Positions 36,073-45,100 of a stretch of 64,000 nt of DNA are shown in pieces. The stretch's first letter is position 1. The number at the start of each line of letters is the position of its first letter. The translations under genes and the position numbers were made by a program. Source of the DNA: an uncultured Mediterraneibacter sp. (lineage in GTDB: Bacteria; Bacillota; Clostridia; Lachnospirales; Lachnospiraceae); the NCBI RefSeq assembly GCF_934309415.1, contig NZ_CAKRDI010000007.1, positions 50,977 through 114,976 of the forward strand, given 5' to 3'. A model generated the notes under the pieces. That model saw nothing but the letters and a program-made list of their open reading frames with translations, was not told the DNA's origin and did no database searches.

Positions 36073-36951
36073 CTAATACCTCTTTCTTTCCTTTAGTTCA
36101 CGATACATTTCCATATAATCTTCATAACGGATCTTGTGGATCTTTCCTTCTTCCACTGCCTCTTTCACCGCACATCCCGGTTCATGGATATGATCACATC
36201 CGTTGAAATGGCATTGTCCCTCATAAGGGGCAAATTCCGGAAAATAATATTTCAGTTCTTCCTTTTCAAATTCATTTACATACAGAGAACTGAATCCCGG
36301 TGTATCCATAATATACGAATCAGCTCCGATCATGATCAGCTCTGAGTGTCTTGTTGTGTGCTTTCCTCTTGCAATCTTCTTACTGATACTTCCGGTCTCC
36401 ATCTTCACTTCTGACTGTAACAGATTGATCAGTGAAGATTTTCCAACTCCGGAAGGACCTGCGATTGATGTTGTCTTTCCTTTCAGAAGGCTTTTCAGTT
36501 CCTCAATATTCTCCTCTTCTCTGGCGCTGGTGAACAGTACCGGATATCCTGACGGAGCATACACCTCCTGAAGCTCTGCAATCTCCGGATGCTCTGCGAT
36601 ATCTGTCTTATTAAAGCAGAGAACCACCGGAATCTCTTTCTGTTCCATCATAACAAGAAACCGGTCCAGAAGATTATAGTGCGGTTTTGGTTTAGTCACC
36701 GCAAAAACAACCAGTGCCTGATCGATATTCGCCACTGCCGGCCGGATCAGTTCATTCTTTCTCGGTTTGATCTGCACAATATTTCCTGTTTTTTCATTCT
36801 CATCCAGAATCTCAATCTCTACATCGTCTCCAACCAGAGGCTTTATCCCCTCTTTTCTGAATGAGCCCTTTGCTTTACATTCATAAACACCGGATTCTAC
36901 TACATTTACGTAGTAGAATCCGGCAATTCCTTTTATAATCTTTCCCTGCAT
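36073..36951 (-). CDS. rsgA: Ribosome small-subunit GTPase RsgA
   Basis: Circularly permuted GTPase that helps late maturation of the 30S subunit. The 292-aa protein has an N-terminal OB fold, a permuted G4-G1-G3 order (NKTD, then GPSGVGKSSLIN, then DTPGF) and a C-terminal zinc knuckle (CHFNGCDHIHEPGC). It follows prkC by ten bases; the ribosome binding site is weak, so coupling with prkC translation is likely. The pair prkC-rsgA is conserved in Firmicutes; RsgA is a known substrate of such kinases in B. subtilis. Confidence 0.95.
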   Translation of the reverse strand: MQGKIIKGIAGFYYVNVVESGVYECKAKGSFRKEGIKPLVGDDVEIEILDENEKTGNIVQIKPRKNELIRPAVANIDQALVVFAVTKPKPHYNLLDRFLVMMEQKEIPVVLCFNKTDIAEHPEIAELQEVYAPSGYPVLFTSAREEENIEELKSLLKGKTTSIAGPSGVGKSSLINLLQSEVKMETGSISKKIARGKHTTRHSELIMIGADSYIMDTPGFSSLYVNEFEKEELKYYFPEFAPYEGQCHFNGCDHIHEPGCAVKEAVEEGKIHKIRYEDYMEMYRELKERKRY

Positions 36952-36961
36952 ATGTTATTGT

Positions 36962-39151
36962 TTACCATCCTGTATCCTGACTGTCACCACTGTCATCTCC
37001 TGAATCTCCTCCATCGCCGGGATCCGGATCCGTCGTAGGTTCCGGTCCGCTGCTGATCCAGTAAGAAATGGTTGTTCCGGACTCCACAGTCGCGCCACTG
37101 GAATCCTGACGGCATACCTGTCCTGCCGGATATTCATTACTGTATTCTTCTCCCTGATAGGATGGAGTCAGACCTTCCTGCTGGAGTTTCTTCTCAGCCG
37201 CATTCTGGTCATAACCGAGAACACTTGGCACTGCAATAAATTTCGTCTCCGGACCTTTGCTGACCACATAACTGACCGTAGTTCCTCTGGAAACTGTTTT
37301 GCCTGATGCTGTATCCTGTGAAATAACATATCCTGCTTCCACGTTATCATCATATGCTTCTGTACTGCTGCCTTTCAGACCCGCATCCGACAATGCAGCT
37401 TCTGCATCTGACTGACTCTTTCCTTCCAGCGACGGTACAGTCGCCGGTTTGGATCCCAGACTGACTACAATCGTTACTTCTGTTCCTTCTTTCACAGAAC
37501 TTCCTACTCCCGGACTGACAGAAATAACATTGCCGGCTTTCACACTGTCACTGTATTCTGAGTCGCCTTTCTTCACGATCAGATTTGCAGCTCGGATTGC
37601 CTGCTCTGCTGAAGATTCATCATCACCCTCCACATCCGGAACAGTTGTCATCTTCGCTTCCTCACCGGAACTGATCACAACATTTACTGTAGTATGTTTG
37701 TCTACTTTCTTTCCTTCTTCCGGATCCTGGCTGATAATCTTTCCCTTTGCTACAGTATCCGAAGGGGCTGTAGATGTATCAATTCCAAGATCATATTTTT
37801 TCAGAGCAGCTTTTGCCTCTTCTTCTGTCATTCCCAGAACTCTCGGCACTTTCACCTGATCTGTACTTTCTGTTGTGGTATTATTCTTGCTGTTTTTAAA
37901 TACTCCGACCGCACTTCCGACCAGAAACAGCACAAGTAATGCGATCACTACAGAGGATACAATCATCAGAATACGCATGATCTTCTTCGTATCCTGGTTT
38001 ACATTCTGCTTCTTACGACGGTCTGTCTCATAACGTTCCCGCTCACGATCTCTTTCCCGTTCACGTTCTCTGCTTCTTCTGTCCGCAGGCGCTTCGTCTT
38101 CCTCATCGTCATCGTAATCATCATTATAACGGTCATCGTACTGATCGTCATAATCGTCTTCATAATCATCCTCGTACTCATCACCGTCATCATAATCATC
38201 TGCATAATCATCATCACTGCGATACTGTTCTTTCTTCAGACGATCCAGTTCTGCGGCAGACATTACAACTGTACGGTCAGAATCAAGGTTCTTCCTTGCG
38301 GCGGCATCCGCAAATACAAAGTCTCCGTCCGGATCTACAAGAGAATGCTTCAGATCCTGTAAAAGCGCCTCACAGTTTGGATAACGCTGCAGCGGATTCT
38401 TCTTCGTACATTTCATAATAATACATTCCAGACTGTACGGAAGATCCGGGACTTCCTCTGCCGGAGATTTAATCTCCTCCTGAAGATGTTTTAAAGCCAC
38501 ACTGACTGTGGAATCCCCATCAAACGGAACATGTCCTGTCACCATCTCATACATGGAGATTCCGGCAGAATAGATATCGCTCTTTTCATCTACCACTCCG
38601 CCTCTTGCCTGCTCCGGAGATGTATAATGTACCGACCCCATCACACTGGTACTGATTGTCTGTGTGGAAGTGGTGGCTCTGGCAATTCCAAAGTCTGTTA
38701 CTTTTACTTTTCCTTCTTTTGAAATAATAATATTCTGCGGTTTGATATCCCGATGTATGATATGCCTGTTATGAGCTGCCTGGATACCTGTTACCATCTG
38801 AATTGAAATACTGATAGTTTCTTTCGCTGAAAGCTTTCCCTTTTTCTCAATATAATCTTTCAGCGTAATTCCTTCTACCAGTTCCATGACCATATAATAC
38901 AGACCACGATCCTGTCCAACATCGTATACATTTACCACATTCGGATGCATCAGTCCCGCAGCGGCCTGCGCTTCACTGACAAACTTCTTGATAAACGTTT
39001 CATCGGAACGGTAATCACTCTTGAGCACTTTAATTGCAACATAACGGTTCAGCTTATGGTCTTTGCCTTTATAGACATCAGCCATACCACCGGAACCGAT
39101 GCGTCCCAGGATCTCATACCTCTTTCCTACAAAAACTCCTTCTTTGATCAT
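36962..39151 (-). CDS. prkC: PASTA-domain Ser/Thr protein kinase
   Basis: Membrane kinase that senses cell-wall fragments and phosphorylates growth and division proteins. Kinase domain at about residues 11-270: GSGGMADVY loop, K41, HRDIKPQN at 133-140, DFG at 153-155. Residues 313-353 form a strongly acidic Asp/Tyr/Glu tract, followed by an Arg/Glu tract (358-381). One membrane helix (391-417) and four PASTA repeats follow, and the protein ends in an Asp/Gly/Ser-rich tail. GAGGTGAG precedes the ATG, which overlaps the prpC stop (ATGA). Confidence 0.96.
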   Translation of the reverse strand: MIKEGVFVGKRYEILGRIGSGGMADVYKGKDHKLNRYVAIKVLKSDYRSDETFIKKFVSEAQAAAGLMHPNVVNVYDVGQDRGLYYMVMELVEGITLKDYIEKKGKLSAKETISISIQMVTGIQAAHNRHIIHRDIKPQNIIISKEGKVKVTDFGIARATTSTQTISTSVMGSVHYTSPEQARGGVVDEKSDIYSAGISMYEMVTGHVPFDGDSTVSVALKHLQEEIKSPAEEVPDLPYSLECIIMKCTKKNPLQRYPNCEALLQDLKHSLVDPDGDFVFADAAARKNLDSDRTVVMSAAELDRLKKEQYRSDDDYADDYDDGDEYEDDYEDDYDDQYDDRYNDDYDDDEEDEAPADRRSRERERERDRERERYETDRRKKQNVNQDTKKIMRILMIVSSVVIALLVLFLVGSAVGVFKNSKNNTTTESTDQVKVPRVLGMTEEEAKAALKKYDLGIDTSTAPSDTVAKGKIISQDPEEGKKVDKHTTVNVVISSGEEAKMTTVPDVEGDDESSAEQAIRAANLIVKKGDSEYSDSVKAGNVISVSPGVGSSVKEGTEVTIVVSLGSKPATVPSLEGKSQSDAEAALSDAGLKGSSTEAYDDNVEAGYVISQDTASGKTVSRGTTVSYVVSKGPETKFIAVPSVLGYDQNAAEKKLQQEGLTPSYQGEEYSNEYPAGQVCRQDSSGATVESGTTISYWISSGPEPTTDPDPGDGGDSGDDSGDSQDTGW

Positions 39152-39888
39152 ATACTCACCTCATCTGCGAACGGCTCGATCAGTACAATTCCTATATTGT
39201 CTGTACCTCCGTTCTCTTTTGCGGCATTTACCAGATTCTGTCCTGCCTCGACAATATCTCTGCCTCCCTGTACAATATGGAACAGTTCCTCATCCTCCAC
39301 CATATTGCTGAGACCATCTGTACACATCAGTATGATGTCTCCCCGTTTCAGACGGTGCTCATAAAAATCTACTTCTACATCGGCTTTGGCACCGATGGCT
39401 CTTGTAATAATATTCTTATCCGGATGATGCTTCGCCTCTTCCGGTTTAATACCTCCCAGACGAACCATCTCTTCTACCAGCGAATGATCTTTGGTCAGCT
39501 GCTGGATTCCCTGATTGATCAGATACAGACGACTGTCACCTACATTGGCAAAATACATCATCTGATTCTCTATCGTAGCTGCTACTACAGTTGTTCCCAT
39601 TCCTTTGAGATGTTCATCACCGGAGGCTACACGGATAATCTCCCGATTGGCAGTCTTAATTGCATTGACCAGTACTCTTTCAATATCTTCGCCTTCACTC
39701 TTTGCAAGTTCACGCTGCAATACTTCTACTGTATACTTGGATGCATAATCTCCTGCCTGATGGCCTCCCATACCATCTGCTACCACGAACAGATTCTGAA
39801 GAATTCCCAGTGGTTTTCCTGTCGTAAAGACGTAATCCTGATTCACTTGTCGCACCATACCGACATCGGTTATTGAAAATGTCCTCAT
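39148..39888 (-). CDS. prpC: PP2C-type Ser/Thr phosphatase
   Basis: Metal-dependent phosphatase that reverses PrkC phosphorylation. Starting at 39888 it has 246 residues, the usual length, and begins MRTFSITDVGMVRQVNQD. The DGMGGHQAGDYAS, GMGTTVVAA, GDSRLYL and CTDGLSNMV segments supply the PP2C metal ligands. AAGGAG lies eight bases before this ATG. The open frame extends 38 codons further into the end of rlmN with a basic, then acidic, leader (MKKQWIRRILSKLGIRQK...), so a longer form is possible. Confidence 0.93.
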   Translation of the reverse strand: MRTFSITDVGMVRQVNQDYVFTTGKPLGILQNLFVVADGMGGHQAGDYASKYTVEVLQRELAKSEGEDIERVLVNAIKTANREIIRVASGDEHLKGMGTTVVAATIENQMMYFANVGDSRLYLINQGIQQLTKDHSLVEEMVRLGGIKPEEAKHHPDKNIITRAIGAKADVEVDFYEHRLKRGDIILMCTDGLSNMVEDEELFHIVQGGRDIVEAGQNLVNAAKENGGTDNIGIVLIEPFADEVSI

Positions 39889-39967
39889 ATCTTCTTCTCC
39901 TTCTGTTGCGTCTGTTCTGATCGACTGATCAAGCTCAGTCAGCTCTGTCTTTTGACGGATTCCTAAT

Positions 39968-41032
39968 TTACTCAGTATCCGTCTGATCCATTGCTTCTTC
40001 ATCTGTCTTCACATAACGGCGTCTCAACTGGCCGCAGGCTCCGTCAATATCTGAGCCCATTTCTCTTCTTATAGTAACATTTATTCCGCTTTTTTCAAGT
40101 TTATTTTTAAAATTCAGGGCACTTTTGCGGCTTGGACGAATGAAATCTCTTTCTTTTACAGGGTTTACCGGAATCAGATTCAGATGACAATTACGCGGTT
40201 TTAAAAGAGCAATCAGCTCTCTTGCATCTTCTTCCGTATCATTCACGTCATGTACCAGACTGTACTCAAAAGTCACTCTTCGTCCTGTCTCATTGAAATA
40301 TGTATCGCAGGCTGCCAGAACTTCTGACAGATCGTACTTGTTCGCTACCGGCATCAGTTTCCGGCGTTTTTCCTGATTGGAACCATGCAGTGACAGCGCC
40401 AGTGTAATCTGAAGATGTTCCTTTGCCAGTTCCAGAATCTTTGGAACAATTCCACAGGTAGATACTGTCACATTTCGCTGGCTGATGTTCAGTCCATGCT
40501 CATCTGTCAGCAGATGGATAAATTTCAGAAAGTTATCATAATTATCCATCGGTTCACCAGTTCCCATGATCACTACGTTGGAGACTCGTTCCTGTGTGAT
40601 CTTCTGGATCTGGTAAATCTGCCCCAGCATCTCAGAAGCAGACAGGTTTCTCTGAAGTCCCCCGATCGTAGATGCACAGAATGCACATCCCATCCGGCAT
40701 CCGACCTGTGAGGAAATGCAGACAGAATTTCCATGTTTATATTTCATCAGCACACTTTCTACTACATTTCCATCATGAAGCTGAAAAAGGAATTTGTTCG
40801 TGCCATCAATCTGGGACACCTGACGTTCCAGCATTTTTACCGGCAGGATCACATACTGCTCTTCCAGTTTTTCCCTGAGTGATTTTGACAGATTCGTCAT
40901 TTCATCAAATTCATCCGCCAGCTTCACATGAAGCCATTCATAGATCTGTTTTGCACGAAATGGCTTTTCTCCCAAAGATGCTATCTCATCTTTCAACTCA
41001 TCATAATTATATGCACGAATATCCTTTTTCAC
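39968..41032 (-). CDS. rlmN: 23S rRNA/tRNA adenine C2-methyltransferase RlmN
   Basis: Radical-SAM enzyme that methylates C2 of A2503 in 23S rRNA and A37 in some tRNAs. The 354-aa protein has the cluster motif CRMGCAFCAS (Cys x3, x2), the GTGEPMDNYDNF segment and a C-terminal GxNVTIRREMGSDIDGACGQL with the second catalytic Cys. The start is a GTG with TAGGAG upstream. It lies 18 bases after rsmB and overlaps the longer reading frame of prpC. Confidence 0.95.
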   Translation of the reverse strand: MKKDIRAYNYDELKDEIASLGEKPFRAKQIYEWLHVKLADEFDEMTNLSKSLREKLEEQYVILPVKMLERQVSQIDGTNKFLFQLHDGNVVESVLMKYKHGNSVCISSQVGCRMGCAFCASTIGGLQRNLSASEMLGQIYQIQKITQERVSNVVIMGTGEPMDNYDNFLKFIHLLTDEHGLNISQRNVTVSTCGIVPKILELAKEHLQITLALSLHGSNQEKRRKLMPVANKYDLSEVLAACDTYFNETGRRVTFEYSLVHDVNDTEEDARELIALLKPRNCHLNLIPVNPVKERDFIRPSRKSALNFKNKLEKSGINVTIRREMGSDIDGACGQLRRRYVKTDEEAMDQTDTE

Positions 41033-41050
41033 GCTTTTGCTCTCCTACTC

Positions 41051-42490
41051 TTATTTTTTCCGTTTCATTCTTGCAATAAAGAATCCATCACACTGGTGTA
41101 CTCCCGGCAGAAGCTGCAGGCATCCCTGCTCTTCTACGCTTTCTTTTAATTCCGGACACAGATCTTTCTGAATGTCATCCAGATAAAATTCTGGATGTTC
41201 TTTCAAAAACCAGTGTACATTTTCTATATTTTCCTCCGGATTCACAGTACAGGTACTGTAAAGTAAGGTTCCTCCGGTTTTCACCATTCTCTGTACATTC
41301 TCCAGAATCTGACGTTGCAGTTTTGCAAGATCATGCAGATCCTGTTCCTGGATCCGGTACTTCAGATCCGGCTTTCTGCCAAAAACTCCAAGACCGGAAC
41401 ACGGAAGATCTGCAATCACAAGATCTGCTTTCTCTTTCCATTCCTCATCCGGCATTGTTGCATCCTGACAGACTGCTGCGATATTCTTCAGCCCGGAACG
41501 ACTGATGTTATCCCACATCATTTCTACTTTATATTCTGTCAAATCTCTCGCTTCTACGCGGCCTACCGGCTGTACGGATACTTCATTGATTTTCTGTTCA
41601 TCTGGATTCATTTCATGTTCGGACTGTTGTTCCTCTTTTGCTTTCTCCTGATCCGCGATCCACAGTTTCTCCGCCACATGAAGTGCTTTTCCACCCGGAG
41701 CGGCACACACATCTACGATCTGATCTCCCGCCTGTGGTGAAGCAAGTTCTCCCACCAGCATAGAGCTGATATCCTGTACAGCAAAGAGTCCCTCCTGAAA
41801 GCTATCCAGACCATCCAGATAATCAAATCCCGTAATGATAAATGCGTACGGGAGATATGGATGTGCAGTCACTCTGACTCCCTCAGCTTCCAGACGCTTC
41901 TTCAATTCTTTCGGAGTGATCTTCTCCTGACAGCAGCGAATAGTCACCGGTTTTTCTTTCAGGAAATCTGCCGCCATCGTTTTCACTGTTTCTTCTCCGT
42001 ATGTATTCTTCCACATGCGGATGATCCATTCAGGAATCGAATATTTTACAGAAAGCGCTGCCACTTCTTCTGTTGGATATTTCACATCATCCAGTCCTCT
42101 CGCAATGCTTCTGAGCACTCCGTTCACATAGCCTTTCAATCCTGAGAATCCTTTTTTCACCGCCAGCTTCACCGCCTCACTACAGACTGCATGATCCGGC
42201 ACACTGTACATATATTTCAGCTGGTAAACCGCACTGCGGAGAATGTTGCGGATCACTGGCTTCATCTTCTTTACTTTTACTTTTGAGAACTGATTCAGAA
42301 TGTAATCAATCTCAATCATATGCTCCAGAGTTCCTTCTGTTACTCTGGTGATAAATGCACGTTCTTTCTTATCCAGATACTGATATTTCGCCAGAACGTC
42401 TCTTAAAATAATATGGCTGTACATCCCGTTTTCTGTCACTTCCATCAGTACCGCCAGTATAATCTCACGTTCATTTATCTGCTTTGCCAT
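41051..42490 (-). CDS. rsmB: 16S rRNA cytosine-967 C5-methyltransferase
   Basis: Methylates C967 of 16S rRNA. The 479-aa protein has an N-terminal NusB-like RNA-binding domain (about 1-140) and a Rossmann methyltransferase with CAAPGGKALHVAEK and DLPCSGLGVFGRKPDLKYR. The STCTVNPEEN segment holds the catalytic Cys. An insertion of about 30 residues (ADQEKAKEEQQSEHEMNPDEQK...) interrupts the methyltransferase domain. GAAGGAG precedes the ATG. A family B repeat lies between it and the preceding peptidase gene. Confidence 0.94.
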   Translation of the reverse strand: MAKQINEREIILAVLMEVTENGMYSHIILRDVLAKYQYLDKKERAFITRVTEGTLEHMIEIDYILNQFSKVKVKKMKPVIRNILRSAVYQLKYMYSVPDHAVCSEAVKLAVKKGFSGLKGYVNGVLRSIARGLDDVKYPTEEVAALSVKYSIPEWIIRMWKNTYGEETVKTMAADFLKEKPVTIRCCQEKITPKELKKRLEAEGVRVTAHPYLPYAFIITGFDYLDGLDSFQEGLFAVQDISSMLVGELASPQAGDQIVDVCAAPGGKALHVAEKLWIADQEKAKEEQQSEHEMNPDEQKINEVSVQPVGRVEARDLTEYKVEMMWDNISRSGLKNIAAVCQDATMPDEEWKEKADLVIADLPCSGLGVFGRKPDLKYRIQEQDLHDLAKLQRQILENVQRMVKTGGTLLYSTCTVNPEENIENVHWFLKEHPEFYLDDIQKDLCPELKESVEEQGCLQLLPGVHQCDGFFIARMKRKK

Positions 42491-42539
42491 CTCTTTGCTC
42501 CTTCCGGAAACTTCTTTTTATTTCTCTGTATCTCTGCAC

Positions 42540-42645
42540 GTTTCCTGTATCGCCCACTTTGTGACATGTTTTGCCTTCATTCAAACAAAATCTTCCGCAA
42601 ATTATAGCATATCTCTTACATGAAACATTTTCCAGACACACTCTA
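42540..42645 (-). repeat. Family B repeat fused to the zinc peptidase stop codon
   Basis: On the minus strand TAGAGTGTGTCTGGAAAATG, then sequence matching the 28-kb copy (TGTAAGAGATATG, AATTTGCGGAAGATTTTGT, TGAATGAAGGC, ACAAAGTGGG) with an internal deletion. The first triplet TAG is the stop of the peptidase gene. It fills most of the gap to rsmB. Confidence 0.8.
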
Positions 42646-43350
42646 TCTGTCGTTGCCTCTTCTTCCACCGGTCAGGATTAATAATCTGAGAAGCTGAAGA
42701 ATCATTGCTGCCGCACTCGCCACATAGGTCAGAGCCGCCGCTGTAAGGACGCTTCTCACACCTTTCACCTCATCCTCACGAAGCATTCCGGTTGTTCCCA
42801 GTGCTTTCACAGCTCTGTGTGAAGCGTTAAATTCCACCGGAAGTGTCACAATCTGGAAAAGTACTGCCGCTGTAAACAGCAAGATCCCAAAATTGATCAA
42901 TACTGCTGACATCTGTCCGTTTATGAACAGGCCGATCAGGATCAGCGGCCATGAAAGTGTTGACCCGAAATTGGCAACCGGTACAAGCGCGCCTCTGATC
43001 GAAAGCGGTAAATATCCCACATCATGCTGCACCGCGTGTCCACACTCATGTGCTGCCACGCCAATCGCAGCGACAGATGTCGAATTGTATACAGGATCTG
43101 AAAGTGCCAGTGTCTTATTTCTCGGATCATAGTGATCGGTCAGATTTCCGGCAATATGAATCACCTGTACATCATAGATCCCATTTCTGTGAAGAATCTG
43201 CTCTGCCGCTTCTCTTCCTGTCATCCCTGAATAACTGCGGACTTTGGAATACCGTGCAAATGTGTTCTTCACCTTTGCAGATGCCAAGAGACTTAAGACT
43301 ACGCCAATCAGTACAAGTATATAAGTTCCATCGTAATAATAATAAAACAT
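42643..43350 (-). CDS. Zinc metallopeptidase, YugP type
   Basis: A 235-aa membrane protein of the neutral zinc metallopeptidase (YugP/DUF232) family. An N-terminal helix (DGTYILVLIGVVLSLLA) is followed by the HExxH motif in GVAAHECGHAVQHDVGYLPL, and further hydrophobic helices form the C-terminal half. The start at 43350 has AGGAGG upstream; the frame is open 38 codons further but into a repeat. It lies between fmt and rsmB, a position shared with other Clostridia. Substrate unknown. The TAG stop belongs to a family B repeat. Confidence 0.88.
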   Translation of the reverse strand: MFYYYYDGTYILVLIGVVLSLLASAKVKNTFARYSKVRSYSGMTGREAAEQILHRNGIYDVQVIHIAGNLTDHYDPRNKTLALSDPVYNSTSVAAIGVAAHECGHAVQHDVGYLPLSIRGALVPVANFGSTLSWPLILIGLFINGQMSAVLINFGILLFTAAVLFQIVTLPVEFNASHRAVKALGTTGMLREDEVKGVRSVLTAAALTYVASAAAMILQLLRLLILTGGRRGNDR

Positions 43351-43389
43351 AAATCTTACCTCCTGTGTTTTAACACATATCTGAAAACT

Positions 43390-43445
43390 GTATACCGCAA
43401 AATGGGGCATGCTGATTGCAGGAAAGATTTTCCAGACACAATCTA
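43390..43445 (-). repeat. Family B repeat end fused to the fmt stop codon
   Basis: On the minus strand TAGATTGTGTCTGGAAAATC, then TTTCCTGCAATCAGCATGCC and CATTTTGCGGTATA, clearly the arm of the 28-kb element. The TAG is the fmt stop codon. The other end is missing. Confidence 0.8.
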
Positions 43446-44390
43446 ATCTTCTGTAAAAACACATCCTTCTTCCAATGTATACCCTCTCAGGAATGCGCCT
43501 GCATCCATACGTTTCTTGCCCGGAATCTGAAGTTCCAGCACACGCAGGATTCCATCTCCTGTCTGAATCGTGAAACTGTCTTTTTCCACTTTCACTACTG
43601 TTCCCGGCTGCTTTTTCTCTGTGTCTGCTGTATTGTCAGCCTCTGCTTTTGCATGCCAAATCTTCATCACTTTGCTGTTCCAGTGAGTATATGCACTTGG
43701 CCAGGAATTCAGTCCACGGACCAGTCTCTCAATCTGAACTGCTGAATTGTTCCAGTTAATATTTCCAAGCTTTTTATCCAGCATCTTTGCATAAGCAGTC
43801 GGGCTTTCTCCCTGTTTTTCAAAAGTCGCAGTATGATTTTCCACTGCTTTGAGCGTCTCAACACACAATTTTGCTCCGGCTTCTGCCAGTTTGTCGTGAA
43901 GACTCTCTCCGGTCTCTTCTTCCGTGATCGGAACTTCTGTCTTCAGGATCATATCTCCTGTATCAAGTCCTTCATCCATCTGCATCGTTGTCACACCCGT
44001 CACTTCTTCTCCGTCAATAATGGACCACTGGATCGGTGCAGCACCACGATATTTCGGAAGAAGTGAAGCATGTACATTGATACAGCCATAAGGTGTCATC
44101 TCAAGAATCTCTTTCGGAAGGATCTGACCGAATGCAATGACGATCATTACATCTGCATTGTATTTTCTTAATTCTTCCACACACTCCGGATCACGGATCT
44201 TTTTCGGCTGATAAACCGGGATTCCATGCTTTAATGCTGCTTCTTTTACCGGAGTATACTGCATCTCTTTTCCTCTTCCCTTTGGTTTATCCGGCTGTGT
44301 CACTGCCAGACACACATCATGTCCTGCTTCCACCAATGCTTCCAGTGTTCCCACTGAGAAGTCCGGTGTTCCCATAAAGATAATCCGCAT
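43443..44390 (-). CDS. fmt: Methionyl-tRNA formyltransferase
   Basis: Formylates initiator Met-tRNA using 10-formyl-tetrahydrofolate. The 315-aa protein starts MRIIFMGTPDFSVGTLEAL. It has the folate-site HASLLPKYRGAAPIQWSI, the hairpin TGVTTMQMDEGLDTGDMI and a C-terminal OB domain. GGAG lies just upstream of the ATG, two bases after def. The reading frame ends in a TAG supplied by a family B repeat, at about the normal length, so little or nothing was lost. Confidence 0.96.
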   Translation of the reverse strand: MRIIFMGTPDFSVGTLEALVEAGHDVCLAVTQPDKPKGRGKEMQYTPVKEAALKHGIPVYQPKKIRDPECVEELRKYNADVMIVIAFGQILPKEILEMTPYGCINVHASLLPKYRGAAPIQWSIIDGEEVTGVTTMQMDEGLDTGDMILKTEVPITEEETGESLHDKLAEAGAKLCVETLKAVENHTATFEKQGESPTAYAKMLDKKLGNINWNNSAVQIERLVRGLNSWPSAYTHWNSKVMKIWHAKAEADNTADTEKKQPGTVVKVEKDSFTIQTGDGILRVLELQIPGKKRMDAGAFLRGYTLEEGCVFTED

Positions 44391-44392
44391 GC

Positions 44393-44914
44393 TTACTCCT
44401 CCTCGATTGTGAATTCACCTGACTCATCATCGCCGACATACTCTGCATCTTCCTCATACTGTACATCGTGAAGACCATCTTCTACTTTATCCACATACAG
44501 ATTTCCGGACAGATGATCAATCTCATGACAGAACGCTCTTGCCAGAAGTCCTTCGCCTTCCATCTCGAATTCTTCCATATCTTCGTTAAATGCACGTACT
44601 TTCACATGGTTTGGACGTGTTACAATGCCCCATTTTCCAGGTACACTCAAGCACCCTTCTTCCCCTGTCTGTTCCCCGGATGTCTCAATGATCTGAGGAT
44701 TGATCAGAATGATCGGGCCATCGCCTACATCGATTACTACAATCTGCTTGAGCACTCCTACCTGAGGAGCCGCAAGTCCTACTCCCATTTTTTCATACAT
44801 GGTATCTAACATATCATTGATCAAAATCTTTGTTCTGAGTGATACCTTCTTTACTTCTTTACACTGTTTTGTCAGGATGTCATCCCCGATTTCTCTAACT
44901 TCTCTGATTGCCAT
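44393..44914 (-). CDS. def: Peptide deformylase
   Basis: Iron/zinc hydrolase that removes the formyl group from nascent proteins. The 173-aa protein has all three motifs: GVGLAAPQVG, EEGCLSVPG and HEIDHLSG. The C-terminal tail is strongly acidic (about 25 residues rich in Glu, Asp), longer than in many homologues. GAGAAGGAG precedes the ATG. It lies directly upstream of fmt and 186 bases after priA; that gap contains no convincing gene. Confidence 0.96.
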   Translation of the reverse strand: MAIREVREIGDDILTKQCKEVKKVSLRTKILINDMLDTMYEKMGVGLAAPQVGVLKQIVVIDVGDGPIILINPQIIETSGEQTGEEGCLSVPGKWGIVTRPNHVKVRAFNEDMEEFEMEGEGLLARAFCHEIDHLSGNLYVDKVEDGLHDVQYEEDAEYVGDDESGEFTIEEE

Positions 44915-45100
44915 TTTCTTCTCCTTCTCTTATTCTGAATTTTATCATTGTTCCTATTCTCTTTTTCGCGTTTAACGATATGTCTGTCTCTTTGAATTCT
45001 CCTAAGCAAACCATCTTCAAAAAGACAAGCTATATTCTGATGTCCGTGTTTTACATACTGTTCATCATAACAATTAACACACAAATGAACAATACTGGTT

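Noticed and set aside
44872..45084. 70-aa minus-strand open frame between priA and def
   Set aside because: Overlaps the start of def in another frame, is very basic without a recognisable domain, and has no good ribosome binding site.
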